A DNA stretch of 64,000 nt from UBA4744 sp963717135 (GCA_963717135.1 CAVQVN010000002.1:248001-312000); one strand, 5' to 3'; numbered from the stretch's first letter, positions 52,486 through 61,420 are shown. A program made the numbers and translations. The notes: generated by a model not told the origin, from the letters alone.

Positions 52486-53708
52486 GCCGGGATTCGACAG
52501 GTGGGGCGAGCATCTCCGCTTCCGACCGGGGTCGTCCGCAGATAGGGCGTCGTGAAGCCCGAGCCGGGATCGTCGGAGGTCGCAAACCGGACCAAAGCCC
52601 GGTAGATGGCGTCCGCATAGGCCTGGCGGAATTCCGGAGTGGCGAGTAACGCCTCTTCCGGTTCGCTCGAGATGAAGCCACCTTCAGCGATCACCGACGG
52701 CACCAGCGCCCTGCGCAGTATGCCGTAGTAGTCGGTCTCGCCGTCTTCCTGGAGCCGGTACTTCGCTCCCGCGTCGAAATCACCCATCCAGGCAACTTCG
52801 AACGGGGCGAACGACCTTCGCATCTCTTCGATGAGCAGCCCGCCCAGCCGCCTCGAGTCGGGGTCTTTGAACATATAGAAGATTTCGCTACCGGGACCCT
52901 CGAACGGACCATCCGGAGAGGCGTTGTTGTGGATCGAGATAAGTGCATCGGCGCCGGCCCGGCCGGCCAGATTGGCCCGAAACAGCAGGCCGGCTTCGTA
53001 GTCGGCCCCGGCCGGTCCCTCAGTGCGGGTGACCCACACTCGCCCCACCGGCGGAATGTCCCGGCCCGGGTAGATGATTCCGGTTTCCCAATCGACCAAG
53101 TGGGATTCTTCCAGAATGTCTCTCGCCCGGCGGGCGATGTCGAGGTTGACCACTTCCTCCCGGAGGCCGGTTGGCCCCAATGCCCCGTGATTGGGGCCGC
53201 CATGGCCGGGATCGAGCACCACGACAACCTCGCCAAAATCGGTTCCCGGCCCCAACTCCTTCGAACCCGCCGTGGGAGTGAACTCGAGATCCGAGGCGGT
53301 CGCCCACGCTTCGGTGTCGCACATAGTGCGCAACAAGAACCAGGTGCCCTCGCGGCCCTCGACGGCGAACACCAGGCCCTCATGGGCTCTAACGAAGGGG
53401 TTCTCCGACCGGTCGGCGTACAGCTCGGCACCGCCGGCGGCGATCACTGCCACTCCGGTTTGTCCCACCGGTGGAACCTGACCGGCTTCCGGAGCTGCCG
53501 GATCGGGCCGTGGTTCGACCGGAACCTCCGGCGTTGCGGGCAGGGTGGTGGTCGTGGGCATTGCCGGGCTGGTGACGGTGGAGGCCACCGGGGCAGGTTG
53601 GAGAACCTCATCGACGGTGAGGGGTGGGAGTTCTGCAGCAGTAGTGCAGCCGACCATGCCGAGAAGACACCAGGCGAGGATGGGTGTTACCGGTCTGCGT
53701 GTGGCCAT
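52476..53708 (-). CDS. Secreted N-acetylmuramoyl-L-alanine amidase (lipoprotein)
   Basis: 410 aa. Lipobox MVGC at residue 21, a Pro/Thr-rich linker, an SH3-like region, then Amidase_3: VVLDPGHGG (His), Glu in REEVVNL, SIHNNAS (His) and VIAEGGFISS (Glu). The enzyme cuts the bond between MurNAc and L-Ala in the cell wall. GGAAGGAACG precedes the ATG. Confidence 0.93.
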   Translation of the reverse strand: MATRRPVTPILAWCLLGMVGCTTAAELPPLTVDEVLQPAPVASTVTSPAMPTTTTLPATPEVPVEPRPDPAAPEAGQVPPVGQTGVAVIAAGGAELYADRSENPFVRAHEGLVFAVEGREGTWFLLRTMCDTEAWATASDLEFTPTAGSKELGPGTDFGEVVVVLDPGHGGPNHGALGPTGLREEVVNLDIARRARDILEESHLVDWETGIIYPGRDIPPVGRVWVTRTEGPAGADYEAGLLFRANLAGRAGADALISIHNNASPDGPFEGPGSEIFYMFKDPDSRRLGGLLIEEMRRSFAPFEVAWMGDFDAGAKYRLQEDGETDYYGILRRALVPSVIAEGGFISSEPEEALLATPEFRQAYADAIYRALVRFATSDDPGSGFTTPYLRTTPVGSGDARPTCRIPAQP

Positions 53709-53803
53709 CGTTCCTTCCGATTCATACTCATTCTGCCCGGGTTCGACTCCCGGAGGTTCCCGGCCCGTCCGGTAGTCTCCGTAGGGTCGTACCCGGAGGA
53801 TTC

Positions 53804-55465
53804 GTGAAATTGATCGAATGCGTGCCCAACTTCAGTGAGGGACGCGACTCGTCCGTCATCAATGCGATCACTGCCGAGATCACGGCCGTCGAGGGAGCCG
53901 TGCTGCTCGACGTCGACCCGGGAGCGGCGACCAACCGCACCGTGGTCACCTTCGTGGGCTCCCCCGCCGCGGTCGAGGAGGCGGCCTTTCGGGCCATAAA
54001 GGCGGCCGCAACTCTGATCGACATGACCAGGCACCACGGTGAACACCCCCGGATGGGATCCACCGATGTCTGTCCGTTCGTCCCCTTGCAGGACGTAACC
54101 TTGGAGGAGTGCGTAGACCTGGCCCGGCGCCTGGGGCAACGAGTCGGCGAGGAGCTCGGGATTCCCGTCTTTTTGTACGAGGCGGCCGCTACCCGGGAGG
54201 ACCGTCGATCTCTAGCCGTCGTCCGCAAAGGTGAGTACGAAGGTCTCGCCGATCGGACCGACCCACCAGACTTTGGCCCGGCGCACTTCAACGAGCGGAG
54301 TGGGGCCACGGCGATCGGAGCGCGCGAATTCCTCATCGCTTACAACATCAATCTCAACACGCGGGACCGCCGGCTCGCCGATCAGATCGCCGGAGTCCTG
54401 CGCGAAACCGGTCGTCCCCGAAGAGACAACGCCGGTCAGATCATCCGTGATATCGACGGAACCGCCTTGCGGGAGCCGGGAGAGTTCAAGGAATTGCGCG
54501 GTGTCGGTTGGTACATAGAGGAGTATGGGAGGGCCCAGCTTTCGTTCAATCTGACCAATTTCAACGTGACTTCGATCCACCAGGTTTTTGACGCGGCGTG
54601 CCGGGAGGCCGAGCTGCGCGGTTTGCGGGTGACCGGCAGCGAACTGGTCGGGCTGATCCCCCGGCAGGCGCTGTTGGCGGCCGGTGACCACTACCTGGCC
54701 AAGCAAGGGGCAACCACCGGAGTCCCGGAATCTGAGCGAATTCACGCCGCAGTGCTCTCCCTGGGCCTGGATGATCTCGGACCCTTTGATCCGAGGGCCA
54801 AGGTCATCGAATACCGGCATCAGGGATCTTCGGGCGGGCTGGTGGCGCGGACCGTCGGCGAATTCGTCGACGAATTATCGGCCGGCACACCGGCTCCCGG
54901 AGGGGGAAGTGTGGCCGCATTGTGCGGGGCATTGTCGGCCGGATTGTCCTCGATGATCGCCGCGCTGACCTTCTCCAAGAAGGGCATGGAGGATTCTCGG
55001 GAACCGATGGAGGACCTCGGGCGGCGAGCCCAGAGCCTGAAGGCCTGGTTTCTGCATGCCGTCGACCGGGATACCGAGGCCTTCAACCAGGTGCTGGCCG
55101 CCGCGCGCCTCCCCAAGCAGACGCAGTCAGAGATCGTGGCACGTGCCGAAGCGTCGGAACTGGCCAATCAGCAAGCTACCCGGGTCCCGCTCGAAGTGCT
55201 CGAACGCACCGTTGAGGCCCTAGAGATGGTATTGACCGTTGCCCGGGACGGCAATCCCAACGCCGTTACGGACGCCGGGGTAGCCGGTGCCTGTGCGCTG
55301 GCCGCCGCCGAAGGGGCGGCTCTCAACGTGCGAATCAACCTCGGTTCCCTCACCGACGAGGGGTGGGCGGGCAACGCCGGAACTGCGGCGGAGGGTTTCC
55401 TCGAGCGCGGTCGGGCCCTGGCCGAGGCAATTCGAGTGACGGTGGATTCGGCCCTCGAAGCTTGA
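53804..55465 (+). CDS. Bifunctional glutamate formimidoyltransferase / formimidoyl-THF cyclodeaminase
   Basis: 553 aa from GTG 53804, with GGAGG 4 nt before. FTCD_N (IECVPNFSEGRDSSVI; HHGEHPRMGSTDVCPFVP) and FTCD middle domain, then the cyclodeaminase domain from about residue 350 (FVDELSAGTPAPGGGSVAAL). The fused layout and length match the animal enzyme; in bacteria the two parts are often separate. It converts formimino-glutamate and THF, linking histidine breakdown to one-carbon metabolism. No hut genes are near. Confidence 0.93.
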   Translation: MKLIECVPNFSEGRDSSVINAITAEITAVEGAVLLDVDPGAATNRTVVTFVGSPAAVEEAAFRAIKAAATLIDMTRHHGEHPRMGSTDVCPFVPLQDVTLEECVDLARRLGQRVGEELGIPVFLYEAAATREDRRSLAVVRKGEYEGLADRTDPPDFGPAHFNERSGATAIGAREFLIAYNINLNTRDRRLADQIAGVLRETGRPRRDNAGQIIRDIDGTALREPGEFKELRGVGWYIEEYGRAQLSFNLTNFNVTSIHQVFDAACREAELRGLRVTGSELVGLIPRQALLAAGDHYLAKQGATTGVPESERIHAAVLSLGLDDLGPFDPRAKVIEYRHQGSSGGLVARTVGEFVDELSAGTPAPGGGSVAALCGALSAGLSSMIAALTFSKKGMEDSREPMEDLGRRAQSLKAWFLHAVDRDTEAFNQVLAAARLPKQTQSEIVARAEASELANQQATRVPLEVLERTVEALEMVLTVARDGNPNAVTDAGVAGACALAAAEGAALNVRINLGSLTDEGWAGNAGTAAEGFLERGRALAEAIRVTVDSALEA

Positions 55466-55477
55466 CGCCCGTGGCCA

Positions 55478-55493
55478 ACGCCCACTAGGGCGT
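55478..55493. terminator. Hairpin between convergent FTCD and acyltransferase genes
   Basis: ACGCCC-ACTA-GGGCGT, a 6-bp stem with a 4-nt loop. It starts 13 nt after the FTCD stop and includes the acyltransferase stop codon. No T-run follows, so termination strength is doubtful. Confidence 0.35.
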
Positions 55494-56069
55494 GAGGTCG
55501 TGGCCGGTCTCCTCCTCGGCCAGCCTGGGAACGGATGCCTGCTCGGGGTATTTGCCGTGACCGTCGGCGAAGAAGCGACGCAACCCATCCATATCGAGGC
55601 TCACGTCGTCGCCGGGATGGAACGGCAAGCCGAATGTGACCAGTTTCTTCTGGTAGTTGATCTTGGCCGGGACGATGGCGACCCCGGCGGTACGGGCTAT
55701 GTGATAAAAGCCGGATTTCCAATGATCCGAACGCCGGCGGGTCCCGGCCGGGGCAATCACCAGGATCAAGGAGGTAGCCGCAGCAAAAGCCGCCGCCATT
55801 TGTTCGACGACGCTCTCGCGGATCCCTCTGCGGATGGGGATACCGCCCAAACGGCGCATGATGAACCCGAAAGGACCTTTGAAAAGGCTGTCTTTGCCCA
55901 TGAAGGAAGCCTTTACTCCAAACGAGGCCATCACCCCCACCATGACCACAAAATCCCAATTGGTCGTGTGCGGGGCACCGATGGCAATCAGTTTGGGATC
56001 GGGTGGAAGATCACCTTCGATATTCCACCCGGTCAGGCGGATCCACCACAGCGCCAGACGATTGAGCAT
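55485..56069 (-). CDS. PlsC-family acyltransferase
   Basis: 194 aa. The HxxxxD catalytic motif is HTTNWD (IGAPHTTNWDFV), and the PlsC second motif appears as IAPAGTRRRSD, with FPxGT replaced by APAGT. Such proteins acylate lysophosphatidic acid or related lipids in phospholipid synthesis. Short size and GxPH form suggest a divergent branch. Confidence 0.87.
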   Translation of the reverse strand: MLNRLALWWIRLTGWNIEGDLPPDPKLIAIGAPHTTNWDFVVMVGVMASFGVKASFMGKDSLFKGPFGFIMRRLGGIPIRRGIRESVVEQMAAAFAAATSLILVIAPAGTRRRSDHWKSGFYHIARTAGVAIVPAKINYQKKLVTFGLPFHPGDDVSLDMDGLRRFFADGHGKYPEQASVPRLAEEETGHDLTP

Positions 56070-56105
56070 GCACCATTAGTGTCCCACATCAGAACAAAGG
56101 GCACA

Positions 56106-56570
56106 TCAGGTGTCACCGTTGAGAAGCTTCAGCAACCGATCCAGAAACGCCACCTGAGCAGGATTCAGCTTGCGACGCGCCGCCCCGGTGGTGAACCATT
56201 CGACCCGATCGACTTCGGGGAAATCCTCTTCCCGGCCCGAACGGGGTGGCCACTCCATCCGAAAGGTGTTGGAACGTTGCTCGGCCGGGTCGAAGTCGCC
56301 GGCACAAGCCCACGCATGCACCACCTTCCCGGACCGTAAGGTCACCGACCCCAACGGCCGGGGATCACCGTCTGCGATGAGAGGTCCCACTTCTTCTTCG
56401 AATTCGCGCCGGGCGATCGCCGCCAGATCCTCACCTTGGTCCGTTTCACCTTTGGGAATGCTCCAAGCCCCGTCGTCTCGCTTTGCCCAAAACGGACCAC
56501 CCGGATGGGCGAGCAAGACTTCAACGGTGCCGCCCACCCGACGATAAAGGAGGATTCCGGCGCTGGTCAC
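56106..56570 (-). CDS. Nudix hydrolase (diadenosine polyphosphate-like)
   Basis: 154 aa. The Nudix box is GETDQGEDLAAIARREFEEEVGP, preceded by LLAHPGGPFWAKRDDGAWSIPKG, the layout of predicted NTP/Ap4A hydrolases. Start GTG 56570 stands 6 nt after TAGGGT, so it is probably leaderless. Divergent from the thiolase-like gene. Confidence 0.9.
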   Translation of the reverse strand: MTSAGILLYRRVGGTVEVLLAHPGGPFWAKRDDGAWSIPKGETDQGEDLAAIARREFEEEVGPLIADGDPRPLGSVTLRSGKVVHAWACAGDFDPAEQRSNTFRMEWPPRSGREEDFPEVDRVEWFTTGAARRKLNPAQVAFLDRLLKLLNGDT

Positions 56571-56576
56571 GAGCAG

Positions 56577-56582
56577 ACCCTA
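56577..56582 (-). promoter_or_regulatory. Putative -10 element for leaderless Nudix gene
   Basis: TAGGGT on the minus strand ends exactly 6 nt before GTG 56570; no ribosome-binding site is present. Confidence 0.45.
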
Positions 56583-56645
56583 CCGATCCCGGCCCAGGCG
56601 AACCACCTAGCATGTTTGACAATGCCGGTAGAGAGGATCTCGAAA

Positions 56646-58010
56646 ATGCGATCGGTCTATGCCATCTCGGGAGGTGTTTCCAAGTTTGCGAAGGCCCGGC
56701 CCGACAAAACCTTCCAGGCGGTCATCAAGGAGGCATACGACTATGCCATCGCCGACCTCGGGCTCGAGATGGCCGCCTTCACGGCCGCGGTGGACGGTTC
56801 GGTGGCTTCGTATTTCTCCGACCATTTCACCCGGCAGTTGATGGCGGGAATCATGGCCCAGGACTACCTGGGTTTGCTGCCCAAACCGAGCCACCGGGTT
56901 GAAGGTGGCGGAGCAACTGGAGGCCTCTGCTTTCAGGAGGCCTGGAAGTCGGTGGCCTCCGGAGATATGGATGTCTGCGTCGCCTACGGATTCGAGACGA
57001 TGAGCCACGTTGAGACCTGGAAGGGGAACGAATTCATCGCGCTGGCCTCCGACGTGTCCTGGGACTACCCGGTAGGAGGCTTCTACTCGGGTTATTACGC
57101 CATGATGGTCACCCGGCATATGAAGGAATACGGAACGACCGTCGAACAGATGGCCCACGTTTCGGTCAAGAACCACCTCAACGCCTATCACAACCCTTAT
57201 GCCCAGAAACGCAACCGGTATTCAGTCGAGGACGTGCGATCGTCGCCCATGGTTGCCTGGCCCCTCACCCGTCTCGACATCTGCGTGATGTCGGACGGGG
57301 CGGCCTCGGTGATCTTCGCCTCCGAAGAGGGGTTGGAGCGTCTCGAGAAGGCGGGCGCCTCGGTTCCCCGTCCGCTCGTCGAAGTGGCCGGTATCGGTCG
57401 TGGGACCGACGCCATGCGAATGTCGGATCGGCCTCACGTTGATTACGACACCTTCATGCACGACTACGCCACCGAACTCGAACGAGGCTCGGATGAGACC
57501 CGGGCCTACTACAAGAAACTGTGGGACCGGGGCACCCGCTACCCCGGCATCCATTCGTTCCGGGCGGGGCGGGCCGCCGGGAACCTCGCCTACCGCCGGG
57601 CGGGGATCGTCGATCCGCTGGCCGATCTCGACTTCATCGAACTGCACGACGCCTATACATCCAGCGAAATCCAGACGTATGAGGATCTCGGCCTGTGCCG
57701 CTACGGGGAGGGTGGCCCGTTCGCGGCGTCTGGTAAGGCCTTCATGCCGGGCATCGACTATGGCCTCGATTTGCCCGACGATCCTGTGCTTCCGGTCAAC
57801 CCCTCCGGGGGCTTGATTGCCTGCGGCCATCCGGTCGGTGCAACCGGCTTGATGCAGGGCGTGTTTGCCATCTGGCAGTTGCAGGGCACCATCGACAAGC
57901 ACTTCGGCGATCCTACGCTCCAGGTTCCCGACGCCCGGCAGGGAGCAATCCATTCCCACGCCGGGACGGGAACGTACGTCACGGTCAGCATTCTTCGGAA
58001 GGAGGACTGA
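56646..58010 (+). CDS. Thiolase-like protein lacking the nucleophilic Cys (SCP2-thiolase/Ltp2-like)
   Basis: 454 aa from ATG 56646, AGAGG 9 nt upstream. Thiolase fold motifs are present (ELHDAYTSSEI; NPSGGLIACGHPVGATG). The catalytic Cys of the loop normally VExxCASGG is replaced: here V85-E-G-G-G89-A-T-G-G, so Gly is at the Cys position. The second catalytic Cys near the C-terminus is also absent. This fits the non-condensing aldolase branch (Ltp2 type, steroid side-chain degradation), which needs a DUF35 partner, and one follows here by 1 nt. Confidence 0.82.
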   Translation: MRSVYAISGGVSKFAKARPDKTFQAVIKEAYDYAIADLGLEMAAFTAAVDGSVASYFSDHFTRQLMAGIMAQDYLGLLPKPSHRVEGGGATGGLCFQEAWKSVASGDMDVCVAYGFETMSHVETWKGNEFIALASDVSWDYPVGGFYSGYYAMMVTRHMKEYGTTVEQMAHVSVKNHLNAYHNPYAQKRNRYSVEDVRSSPMVAWPLTRLDICVMSDGAASVIFASEEGLERLEKAGASVPRPLVEVAGIGRGTDAMRMSDRPHVDYDTFMHDYATELERGSDETRAYYKKLWDRGTRYPGIHSFRAGRAAGNLAYRRAGIVDPLADLDFIELHDAYTSSEIQTYEDLGLCRYGEGGPFAASGKAFMPGIDYGLDLPDDPVLPVNPSGGLIACGHPVGATGLMQGVFAIWQLQGTIDKHFGDPTLQVPDARQGAIHSHAGTGTYVTVSILRKED

Positions 58011-58011
58011 C

Positions 58012-58563
58012 ATGACCAAACTCCCCGACCGTCGAGAAGAGACCCTCGGTGGTTTCACCGTTCACGGCATCCCGTTCCCCATCGACACCGACCCGGCCTC
58101 GCTGGCGTTCCTGAAGCAGCTGGCTCCCATCCAGATCGAACAGAGCTACTCGATCACCTACCTCCATTCCTACGGCCAGGACAGCGCCTGGTTCGCGGGG
58201 GCTTCCAACCGGCGTCTCCTAGCCAGCCAGGATCCGGAGTCGAAGTACACCTACGCAACCCCGCGCGGCCACGACATGTACACGGGCGCCGAGACCGATT
58301 GGATCGATATCACCGAGCGTGAAGCCCGGATCCATGCTTTCACCGTGTGCCACTTCGGATCCGAGGAGTTCCTGCCGGAGACGCCCTATGTCCTGGCCAT
58401 GATCGAGTACGAAGGAGTCGACACGCTGTTTCTCAGCCGGCTGATGGGAGTCGACCCGGACGAGGCGTCACTCGAGTGGATCGGGATGGAAGTTCAGCCC
58501 CGTTTCTTGCGCAACAGCAAGCTCAAGCCCACCGACGTCTACTTCGTACCCGCCGACGGATAA
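58012..58563 (+). CDS. DUF35 / OB-fold partner of the thiolase-like protein
   Basis: 183 aa with GGAAGGAGG before the ATG. The OB-fold part (TDWIDITEREARIHAFTVCHFGSEEF; PYVLAMIEYEGVDTLFLSRLMG) matches DUF35. The rubredoxin-like zinc ribbon usually found before it has lost its cysteines (only one Cys in the whole protein). It is translated right after the thiolase-like gene and probably forms a complex with it. Confidence 0.8.
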   Translation: MTKLPDRREETLGGFTVHGIPFPIDTDPASLAFLKQLAPIQIEQSYSITYLHSYGQDSAWFAGASNRRLLASQDPESKYTYATPRGHDMYTGAETDWIDITEREARIHAFTVCHFGSEEFLPETPYVLAMIEYEGVDTLFLSRLMGVDPDEASLEWIGMEVQPRFLRNSKLKPTDVYFVPADG

Positions 58564-58586
58564 ACACCAAAAGGAACTCATCCGTC

Positions 58587-58592
58587 TACGCT
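58587..58592 (+). promoter_or_regulatory. Putative -10 element for a leaderless gene starting with ATT
   Basis: TACGCT (TAnnnT) ends exactly 6 nt before the ATT at 58599, matching the geometry of the other leaderless genes in this window. Confidence 0.4.
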
Positions 58593-58598
58593 GCCGGC

Positions 58599-59795
58599 AT
58601 TATCGGAAAGCTCTCTCGCATCTTCCTCATTGCCGGGCTCTTGTTCCTTGGCGCGTGTTCCGCCACCAAAGCTGAGGAGCCCAACCCCGCAACCACCACC
58701 GGCTCCATGGCGCCGGTGATTACGGCGGTGCCTCCGACCACCACGTCTTCTTCCACCACGACCACCACCACCACAACAACTACCACAACGATCCCGCCCC
58801 CGGCGGCGGACACACTCCTCCTGGAAGAGGTCGCCACCATCACCGGGGACCTGACGCCGAAGTCGATCGTCCATTCCGGGAACGGCCTGTTCTTCGCCCA
58901 GAATATGATGTACCGCCACACGGTGACCGTCTACAACCGGACCTTCGAAAAGCTGAAGACGATCCCCGACACGGTGAACTTGAGCGAATTCGGTTTCGAG
59001 GGTGACTACCGGGGAGCCCCGGTCGAGGCAGCCTTCACCAGTGACGGCGCGCACGGTTTTGTATCCAACTACCAGATGTACGGACCGGGATTCACTCGTC
59101 CGGGCGGCGACGCCTGCGGTCTGGCCGATTGGGACGAGAGTTTTGTTTATCGGATCGACACGGACACTCTGGAGATCGACCAGATCATCCAGGTAGGAGC
59201 CGTACCGAAATACCTTACCGTCACGCCCGACGACCGCTTGCTGCTGGTAGCCAACTGGTGCAGTTTCGACGTCAGCGTGATCGACGTGAAGACCGGCGAG
59301 GAGGTTGCCCGGGTCGAGGTCGGTCGACACCCGCGCGGCATCGCCGTCGACCCCCAATCGAGCATCGCTTATGTGGCGGTGATGGGATCCAGCCACGTCG
59401 CCGCGGTGGATCTCGTTGATCTGTCGGTGTCCTGGCTGGAAGGAGTCGGCGCCGGGCCACGCCACCTGGTCATGGACCCTGCCGGTCACTTCCTGTACGC
59501 GACCCTGAACGGCGAAGGCCGCGTCGCCAAGATCGACCTGCAGACAGGTGAAGTGGTTGCCCGGGTAGCAACCGGGAGCGCCCCGCGCAGCATGACCATC
59601 TCTGGTGACGGATCGGCGCTGTATGTCGTCAACTACAGCTCAGACACGATCGCCAAGTTGTCTACAGACGACATGGCGGTGCTACAAACGTTGCCCGTGG
59701 CCCATCATCCCATCGGTATCACGTTCGATCCGGCCACCCGCCGGGTGTGGGTCGCCAGCTATTCGGGGGTCATCACCGTTTTCGACGAACGGTGA
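58599..59795 (+). CDS. Beta-propeller lipoprotein, apparent ATT start
   Basis: 398 aa if ATT 58599 is the start. The sequence then gives a perfect lipoprotein signal: IGKLSRIFLIAGLLFLGAC, lipobox LGAC with Cys at residue 20. No ATG, GTG or TTG exists in frame between the DUF35 stop and the signal peptide; starts inside DUF35 would bury the signal. After a Thr run of 12 residues the protein holds seven-blade YVTN-type repeats (VAVDLVDLSVSWL; VAKIDLQTGEVVARVATG; IAKLSTDDMAVLQTLPV). Extracytoplasmic; ligand unknown. Confidence 0.8.
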   Translation: MIGKLSRIFLIAGLLFLGACSATKAEEPNPATTTGSMAPVITAVPPTTTSSSTTTTTTTTTTTTIPPPAADTLLLEEVATITGDLTPKSIVHSGNGLFFAQNMMYRHTVTVYNRTFEKLKTIPDTVNLSEFGFEGDYRGAPVEAAFTSDGAHGFVSNYQMYGPGFTRPGGDACGLADWDESFVYRIDTDTLEIDQIIQVGAVPKYLTVTPDDRLLLVANWCSFDVSVIDVKTGEEVARVEVGRHPRGIAVDPQSSIAYVAVMGSSHVAAVDLVDLSVSWLEGVGAGPRHLVMDPAGHFLYATLNGEGRVAKIDLQTGEVVARVATGSAPRSMTISGDGSALYVVNYSSDTIAKLSTDDMAVLQTLPVAHHPIGITFDPATRRVWVASYSGVITVFDER

Positions 59796-61420
59796 GAGAC
59801 CGAAGCAACGAGGCCCCCGACCAGCGTGGCCAGCAGGATCACCACGGCCATGACTTCGACCATCTGCGAGTCGGTGTTCCCCGGCCTCGGCAGGGCCATT
59901 TGGAAGAACACGTACATCGCCGGTACCACCAGAACCAGGGTGGGAAAGGCGATCATGCCAGGGATCCACATGCGAAATCGCTGGCGGGCGGGCAGCGCTA
60001 CCAGGATCAGGGAACCGACCAGAGCCGGCCAGGCAAATAGGTAACTCATCCCCGGAGCAGAAAAGCCGGTCGCCACGGCGAGAACCACCCAGATCAGCAC
60101 CATGGCGCCGGCGATGTCGATCTTGGCGGGCCTGTGCGGTGCGCCCCGGAAGATCGCCAGCCAGATACCCGCCGAAAGCGTCAACAGCCCGAACAAATAG
60201 AGATAGCTTTCGACGGCTCCCGGTGATTGGCGAAAACCGGTCAATCCCTTCCAGACCAATGTGGCAACAATGACTACCAGGACTATCCGGACCACCACAA
60301 CTCCCAACCCGACCAGCAAAGCGCGCAGGGACGATTCACGACACGCTACGCGGCGAACCACGGAAATCCCGAACAGGGCGGCGACCAGGAGGGCCAGAGG
60401 AACGACCCAACCCTCCGGGTAACGCACCACCAGCCACCTGCCCACGGTGAAGAAAGTGACGTCCTCAGAACCCGACAGCCGAGAAAGATCGATGTCACCG
60501 AAGTGACGAGCCAGGGCTACCGCATAGGAGCCGTGGTGGTAAAGGCTTCCCATCCCCACCCATTTCAGCGAGTCGCGGAAAGTGTGATAGATAGGTGAAC
60601 CTTCCAGATAGGCCAGATGGATTCCGGGAATGCCTTCGGCGAGGAACGGATCGAAGTCGGTTCCGATCCCCCCGATCATCCTGACGGTCTCAGGAAGAAA
60701 GGAGAAAGCCACAGGACGGGCGGCGGCGAGTCCCCTGATGATGGCAAGCTGCGATCCGTTGGTTTCGACCACCAGGGATGGTCCCGAACCACCCAGAGCC
60801 TCGAAATTCACAACGAACCCCACGTCCTCTGCCCACGGGTACTCATCGAGGAAAGCTGTGGACCCGAAGCGCGGGGCGGGCTCTTCACCGTCGGTGAACA
60901 GCAGAATGACATCATTGCTGAGCCCCGGCCCGGCGACGAGAACCCGGGCGGCCTCGAGGATGGCGGCCACCCCGGAGCCGTCGTCGTTGGCCCCGTACGT
61001 AGACGGCACCGAGTCATAGTGCGCCATCAAAGCCACCGCGCCCGTGGGGTCGCTCCCGGCGATCCGGGCCATCACGTTGACGACTTCCACCGTGTTGTTG
61101 GGATCTCCGAAGTAGTCGACAACGGTGATGGTCTGCAGCTCGGGCTGCAGACCGAGCGCGGTCAACTCCTCGACGAGGTAGCGACGGACCGCCATGTTGG
61201 CGTCACTGCCGATCGGGTGGGGCCTCTCGGCGATACGGGCCACATGTTCGATCGCCCTTTCCACCGAGAACTCCCCGGGAGCCGGACCGGCCGGCGGTTG
61301 CGGCGCGATAAGTGGCGCAACACTCACCGCGGCCACCACTATCAGACCCAACCAGGCACCAATCACAACGCCGGACCCCGGCGGCTGCCCGGCTGCCGGC
61401 TTTCCGCCCTTGGCAGACAT
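59759..61420 (-). CDS. M28 family zinc peptidase with C-terminal membrane region
   Basis: 553 aa. N-terminal anchor (VVIGAWLGLIVVAAVSVAPL), M28 catalytic domain with metal ligands in AHYDSVPSTYGANDDGSGVAAILE (His, Asp) and DGEEPAPRFGS (Glu), and about seven membrane helices from residue 340 on. This layout resembles eukaryotic ER Fxna/Pff1-type peptidases. Likely cleaves peptides outside the membrane. Overlaps the convergent lipoprotein gene by 37 nt. Confidence 0.9.
   Translation of the reverse strand: MSAKGGKPAAGQPPGSGVVIGAWLGLIVVAAVSVAPLIAPQPPAGPAPGEFSVERAIEHVARIAERPHPIGSDANMAVRRYLVEELTALGLQPELQTITVVDYFGDPNNTVEVVNVMARIAGSDPTGAVALMAHYDSVPSTYGANDDGSGVAAILEAARVLVAGPGLSNDVILLFTDGEEPAPRFGSTAFLDEYPWAEDVGFVVNFEALGGSGPSLVVETNGSQLAIIRGLAAARPVAFSFLPETVRMIGGIGTDFDPFLAEGIPGIHLAYLEGSPIYHTFRDSLKWVGMGSLYHHGSYAVALARHFGDIDLSRLSGSEDVTFFTVGRWLVVRYPEGWVVPLALLVAALFGISVVRRVACRESSLRALLVGLGVVVVRIVLVVIVATLVWKGLTGFRQSPGAVESYLYLFGLLTLSAGIWLAIFRGAPHRPAKIDIAGAMVLIWVVLAVATGFSAPGMSYLFAWPALVGSLILVALPARQRFRMWIPGMIAFPTLVLVVPAMYVFFQMALPRPGNTDSQMVEVMAVVILLATLVGGLVASVSHRSSKTVMTPE

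Noticed and set aside
53737..53753. tRNA T-arm-like hairpin CCGGG-TTCGACT-CCCGG
   Set aside because: No D arm, anticodon arm or matching acceptor stem is found upstream within tRNA length; it may be chance or a remnant, so it is not called a tRNA or att site.
56616..56621. TTGACA as -35 of the thiolase-like gene
   Set aside because: No -10 hexamer is found 16-19 bp downstream before the start codon.
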